Source of the DNA: Cyanobacteria bacterium UBA5018
GTDB lineage: Bacteria; Cyanobacteriota; Cyanobacteriia; PCC-6307; Cyanobiaceae
DNA: 6,661 bases
Direction: 5' to 3'
Assembly: GCA_002396505.1 (NCBI GenBank)
Contig: DGYA01000084.1
Coordinates: 1 to 6,661, forward strand
Both the position numbers and the translations under genes were made by a program. Below, piece after piece: positions 4,771-6,661 of the stretch; position 1 is the stretch's first letter, and each line of letters opens with the position of its first letter. A model generated the notes under the pieces. It made no database searches and was not told the origin of the DNA. It saw only the letters and a list, made by a program, of their open reading frames with translations.

Positions 4771-6661
4771 CGCTTGATCAAGGAGTGGGCCTCGGCCAGG
4801 TTCAGCAGCATCACAGCTGCCACGGCTCGCAGGGTGTGCAGGGTGCCATTGGCAGGTGCCAGTTGGGCAGCTTGGTCGAGCGCTGGTTGCGCCGCCCAGG
4901 GCTTGAAACGGTAGAGCTGCACGAAGCCCAGGCCCAGCTGGGCGTTGGCATTGGCGGGATCGAGTTTGACGATGCGGCTGAGGCTCAAGGCGGCGGCGGC
5001 GGCCTGGCGCTGCAGGGCCTGGGCTAGCGCCAGGGGGTAGAGCAGATCGAGGTTGGTGGGATCCCGCCGCAGGCGGGCCTGCAAAATCGCCTCGCCATCT
5101 ACCAAATACACCTGCTCGGGGTCCTGTTGGTTGATGCGGCCCACCCGGGCGAACAGTTCATCCAGCTGGCCCTGCCTAAGTAGCTGGCCCAGCTCCAGCA
5201 GTTGATCGATGCGGTTGGGCATCGCCGGCCCCTCAGCAGGGTTGGGGGCTGCCGGGCTGGTGGCGGGTGTGAATTTGATCAGCCGGGATTGGAGCGGAAT
5301 CCGCTGGCCACTGGCCAGCAGCAGGCTGGCCTGGAATTGGGCCGGTAGGGGGGCCTTGCTGGCCAGCCGTTCGCTGATCACCAGGCAGCCGCTGGGCTGG
5401 TCGGGGCGCAGCAGGCCCTGGCCGACCCCCCGATCGTGGCCGTCGAGCAGCAACCTCGATCCCCGCAGCAGCCGAGCCGGCGCCACCAGCCGGGTCACAA
5501 GCACCCCATCGCCGCCAGCGCCGGCCCTCTGGTCAATTAGCTCCAGCTGCGGCTGCCCCCCGGCGCCACAGGGGGCCGGGGCCACCGTCAGGCTCAATTG
5601 GCGCCGCCGATACAGCTCGGCGCCGCTGCCATCGGGCAGGGCCCAGCGGCCGGCGGCGATGAATGCGGGCGAGCGCCTCACCAGTTGGCTGAGCTTTGCC
5701 TGGCGCTCGTCGCTCATCACCCCCTGGTCGCCGCCCTTGAGCAGAAACCAGTCGAAGCCGGTCAGGTCTTCTTCCAGGTGATCCAGCGGCGCCAGCGTTT
5801 GGCGGGCGGCCACCCGGAACCCTTGGCGGCGGCCCTCCGCCTCCAGGTTGAAGGCGTTGAGAAATTCGCTGTCCGGCAGCACCGCCAGGGTGGAGAGCTG
5901 TTGGGGGCTCTGGCGGCGGATCGTGGCCACGATCTGCTCCAGCGGCCATGGCTGTTCCCCTTGGGGAGATGGCTGTTCCCCTTGGGGAGATAGCTGTTTC
6001 CCTTGGGGGGCATGGCTCGCAAAGGCGGTGAGGTTGGCACCGATGCCGAACTGACAGGCCAACAGGCCGCTGATGCCCACCAGCACGATCGCCCCCCGCC
6101 AGTAGCGCCGCCAGGGGCCCGAACCGCTGCTGGCTCTACTACTGGATCCGCTGTTGGCACCGCTGCTGGCGCCAACGGCGCTCACCAGCCAGGCCAGCAG
6201 CAGCAGCAGCTGGGGCAGCAGCGGCAGCACGAAGCGGAAGTCTTTGGTGCTCATCAGGCTGGCCAGCAGCAGGCCCCCCAGGGGGAAGCTCAGCCACCAG
6301 GCCAGGCGCCAGCGTCCCTCAGCGTTGGCCGGCGGCCGGTCTCCCTGGCGCCTCAGCCAGCTGTTTCGCGGTAAACCGCCCTGCAGCCAGCGATCCAGCA
6401 GCCAGCCGGCCAGCACCAGCCCCACCAGGCTGGCGCCGGCCATGGCGGGCAGCAGCTTGGGGTAATAGAGCCAGCCGGCCAGGCTGTTGGGCTCCAGCCC
6501 CTCCTGGTAGAGCACCCCCCAGCGGCGGGCGTTGTTCACCGTGCTCACAATTGTGAGCCAGTTCTGGCCGATCCAGCCGCCGGCCACCAGCCAGGCCAGC
6601 CAGGCGGCCAGCAGCCCCTGGGCGGCCAGCCACCAGCGGCCCCGCAGCAGCTGCTGGGCCA
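4767..6661 (-). CDS. GT-C (GT39/ArnT-like) membrane glycosyltransferase with C-terminal TPR region (5' truncated by window)
   Basis: The frame is open to the right edge, so the N-terminus and probably the catalytic first loop are missing; 630 residues are visible (numbered here from the window edge). Helices are seen near 1-26, 69-88, 119-135, 142-161 and 188-205. The segment from VNNARRWGVL to the YYP of GWLYYPKLLP (about 41-67) and STKDFRFVLPLLP (137-149) resemble the late loop and K/R-RY-P helix of GT39/PMT-type enzymes, which take sugar from polyprenyl phosphate. Then follow a low-complexity Ser/Gly linker (about 165-182), a three-copy SPQGEQP repeat (about 216-238), a soluble domain, and an alpha-helical repeat region (about 480-630) containing TPR-like helices such as ALSLSRIVKLDPANANAQLG. 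The latter suggests protein contacts. The stop overlaps the next gene's ATG (ATGA), so the two are coupled in one operon. A GTG at 6587 is internal, since coding continues upstream without a stop. Donor and acceptor are unknown. Confidence 0.8.
   Translation of the reverse strand, partial: AQQLLRGRWWLAAQGLLAAWLAWLVAGGWIGQNWLTIVSTVNNARRWGVLYQEGLEPNSLAGWLYYPKLLPAMAGASLVGLVLAGWLLDRWLQGGLPRNSWLRRQGDRPPANAEGRWRLAWWLSFPLGGLLLASLMSTKDFRFVLPLLPQLLLLLAWLVSAVGASSGANSGSSSRASSGSGPWRRYWRGAIVLVGISGLLACQFGIGANLTAFASHAPQGKQLSPQGEQPSPQGEQPWPLEQIVATIRRQSPQQLSTLAVLPDSEFLNAFNLEAEGRRQGFRVAARQTLAPLDHLEEDLTGFDWFLLKGGDQGVMSDERQAKLSQLVRRSPAFIAAGRWALPDGSGAELYRRRQLSLTVAPAPCGAGGQPQLELIDQRAGAGGDGVLVTRLVAPARLLRGSRLLLDGHDRGVGQGLLRPDQPSGCLVISERLASKAPLPAQFQASLLLASGQRIPLQSRLIKFTPATSPAAPNPAEGPAMPNRIDQLLELGQLLRQGQLDELFARVGRINQQDPEQVYLVDGEAILQARLRRDPTNLDLLYPLALAQALQRQAAAAALSLSRIVKLDPANANAQLGLGFVQLYRFKPWAAQPALDQAAQLAPANGTLHTLRAVAAVMLLNLAEAHSLIKR
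5950..6012. repeat. Three in-frame 21-bp tandem repeats
   Basis: Units run 5950-5970, 5971-5991 and 5992-6012. The first two are identical; the third differs at a handful of bases. Each holds the palindrome CCCCTTGGGG or a variant of it and encodes a seven-residue unit (SPQGEQP or similar) on the minus strand. As 21 is a multiple of 3, copy-number change would keep the frame and simply alter the linker length between the membrane part and the C-terminal soluble part. Confidence 0.85.

Overview
The window looks like a GC-rich picocyanobacterium (Synechococcus/Cyanobium type). It opens with the last 73 codons of psbD, the photosystem II D2 protein, whose sequence is almost diagnostic of oxygenic phototrophs. 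The four minus-strand proteins are GC-rich-biased, apart from one A/T-richer gene. The exact genus cannot be settled from this sequence.

Layout. 1-222 (+) is the 3' end of a stand-alone psbD; no psbC overlaps its end, so it is probably the second, monocistronic copy. It is followed by two covarying mini-palindromes (257-288) and a clear intrinsic terminator (295-330). 331-759 has no conventional gene. It holds a possible promoter, a roughly 250-nt candidate transcript carrying a 17-codon micro-ORF behind a very strong Shine-Dalgarno, an exceptionally long hairpin with a T-rich tail, a 12-bp direct repeat, and four tandem 18/19-bp repeats that run into the stop codon of the convergent gene.

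760-6661 is a minus-strand cluster, read from the right. First is a GT-C-like membrane glycosyltransferase with a C-terminal TPR region (5' end outside the window). It overlaps by ATGA a methyltransferase-GT2 fusion protein. After 17 bp comes a second GT-C-like polytopic membrane protein in a noticeably A/T-richer stretch, and after 58 bp a flippase-like/LPG-synthase-TM (PF03706-type) membrane protein.

How they may work together (inference): the GT2 domain resembles enzymes that load a sugar onto a polyprenyl phosphate. GT-C enzymes use such lipid-linked sugars on the outer face of the membrane, and PF03706-type proteins are found fused to or beside GT2 enzymes in other lipid-linked glycosylation systems. 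The cluster therefore reads as a surface-glycosylation or lipid-modification module, but substrate and acceptor cannot be read from the sequence. No tRNA, rRNA, CRISPR array, transposase or integrase was seen.
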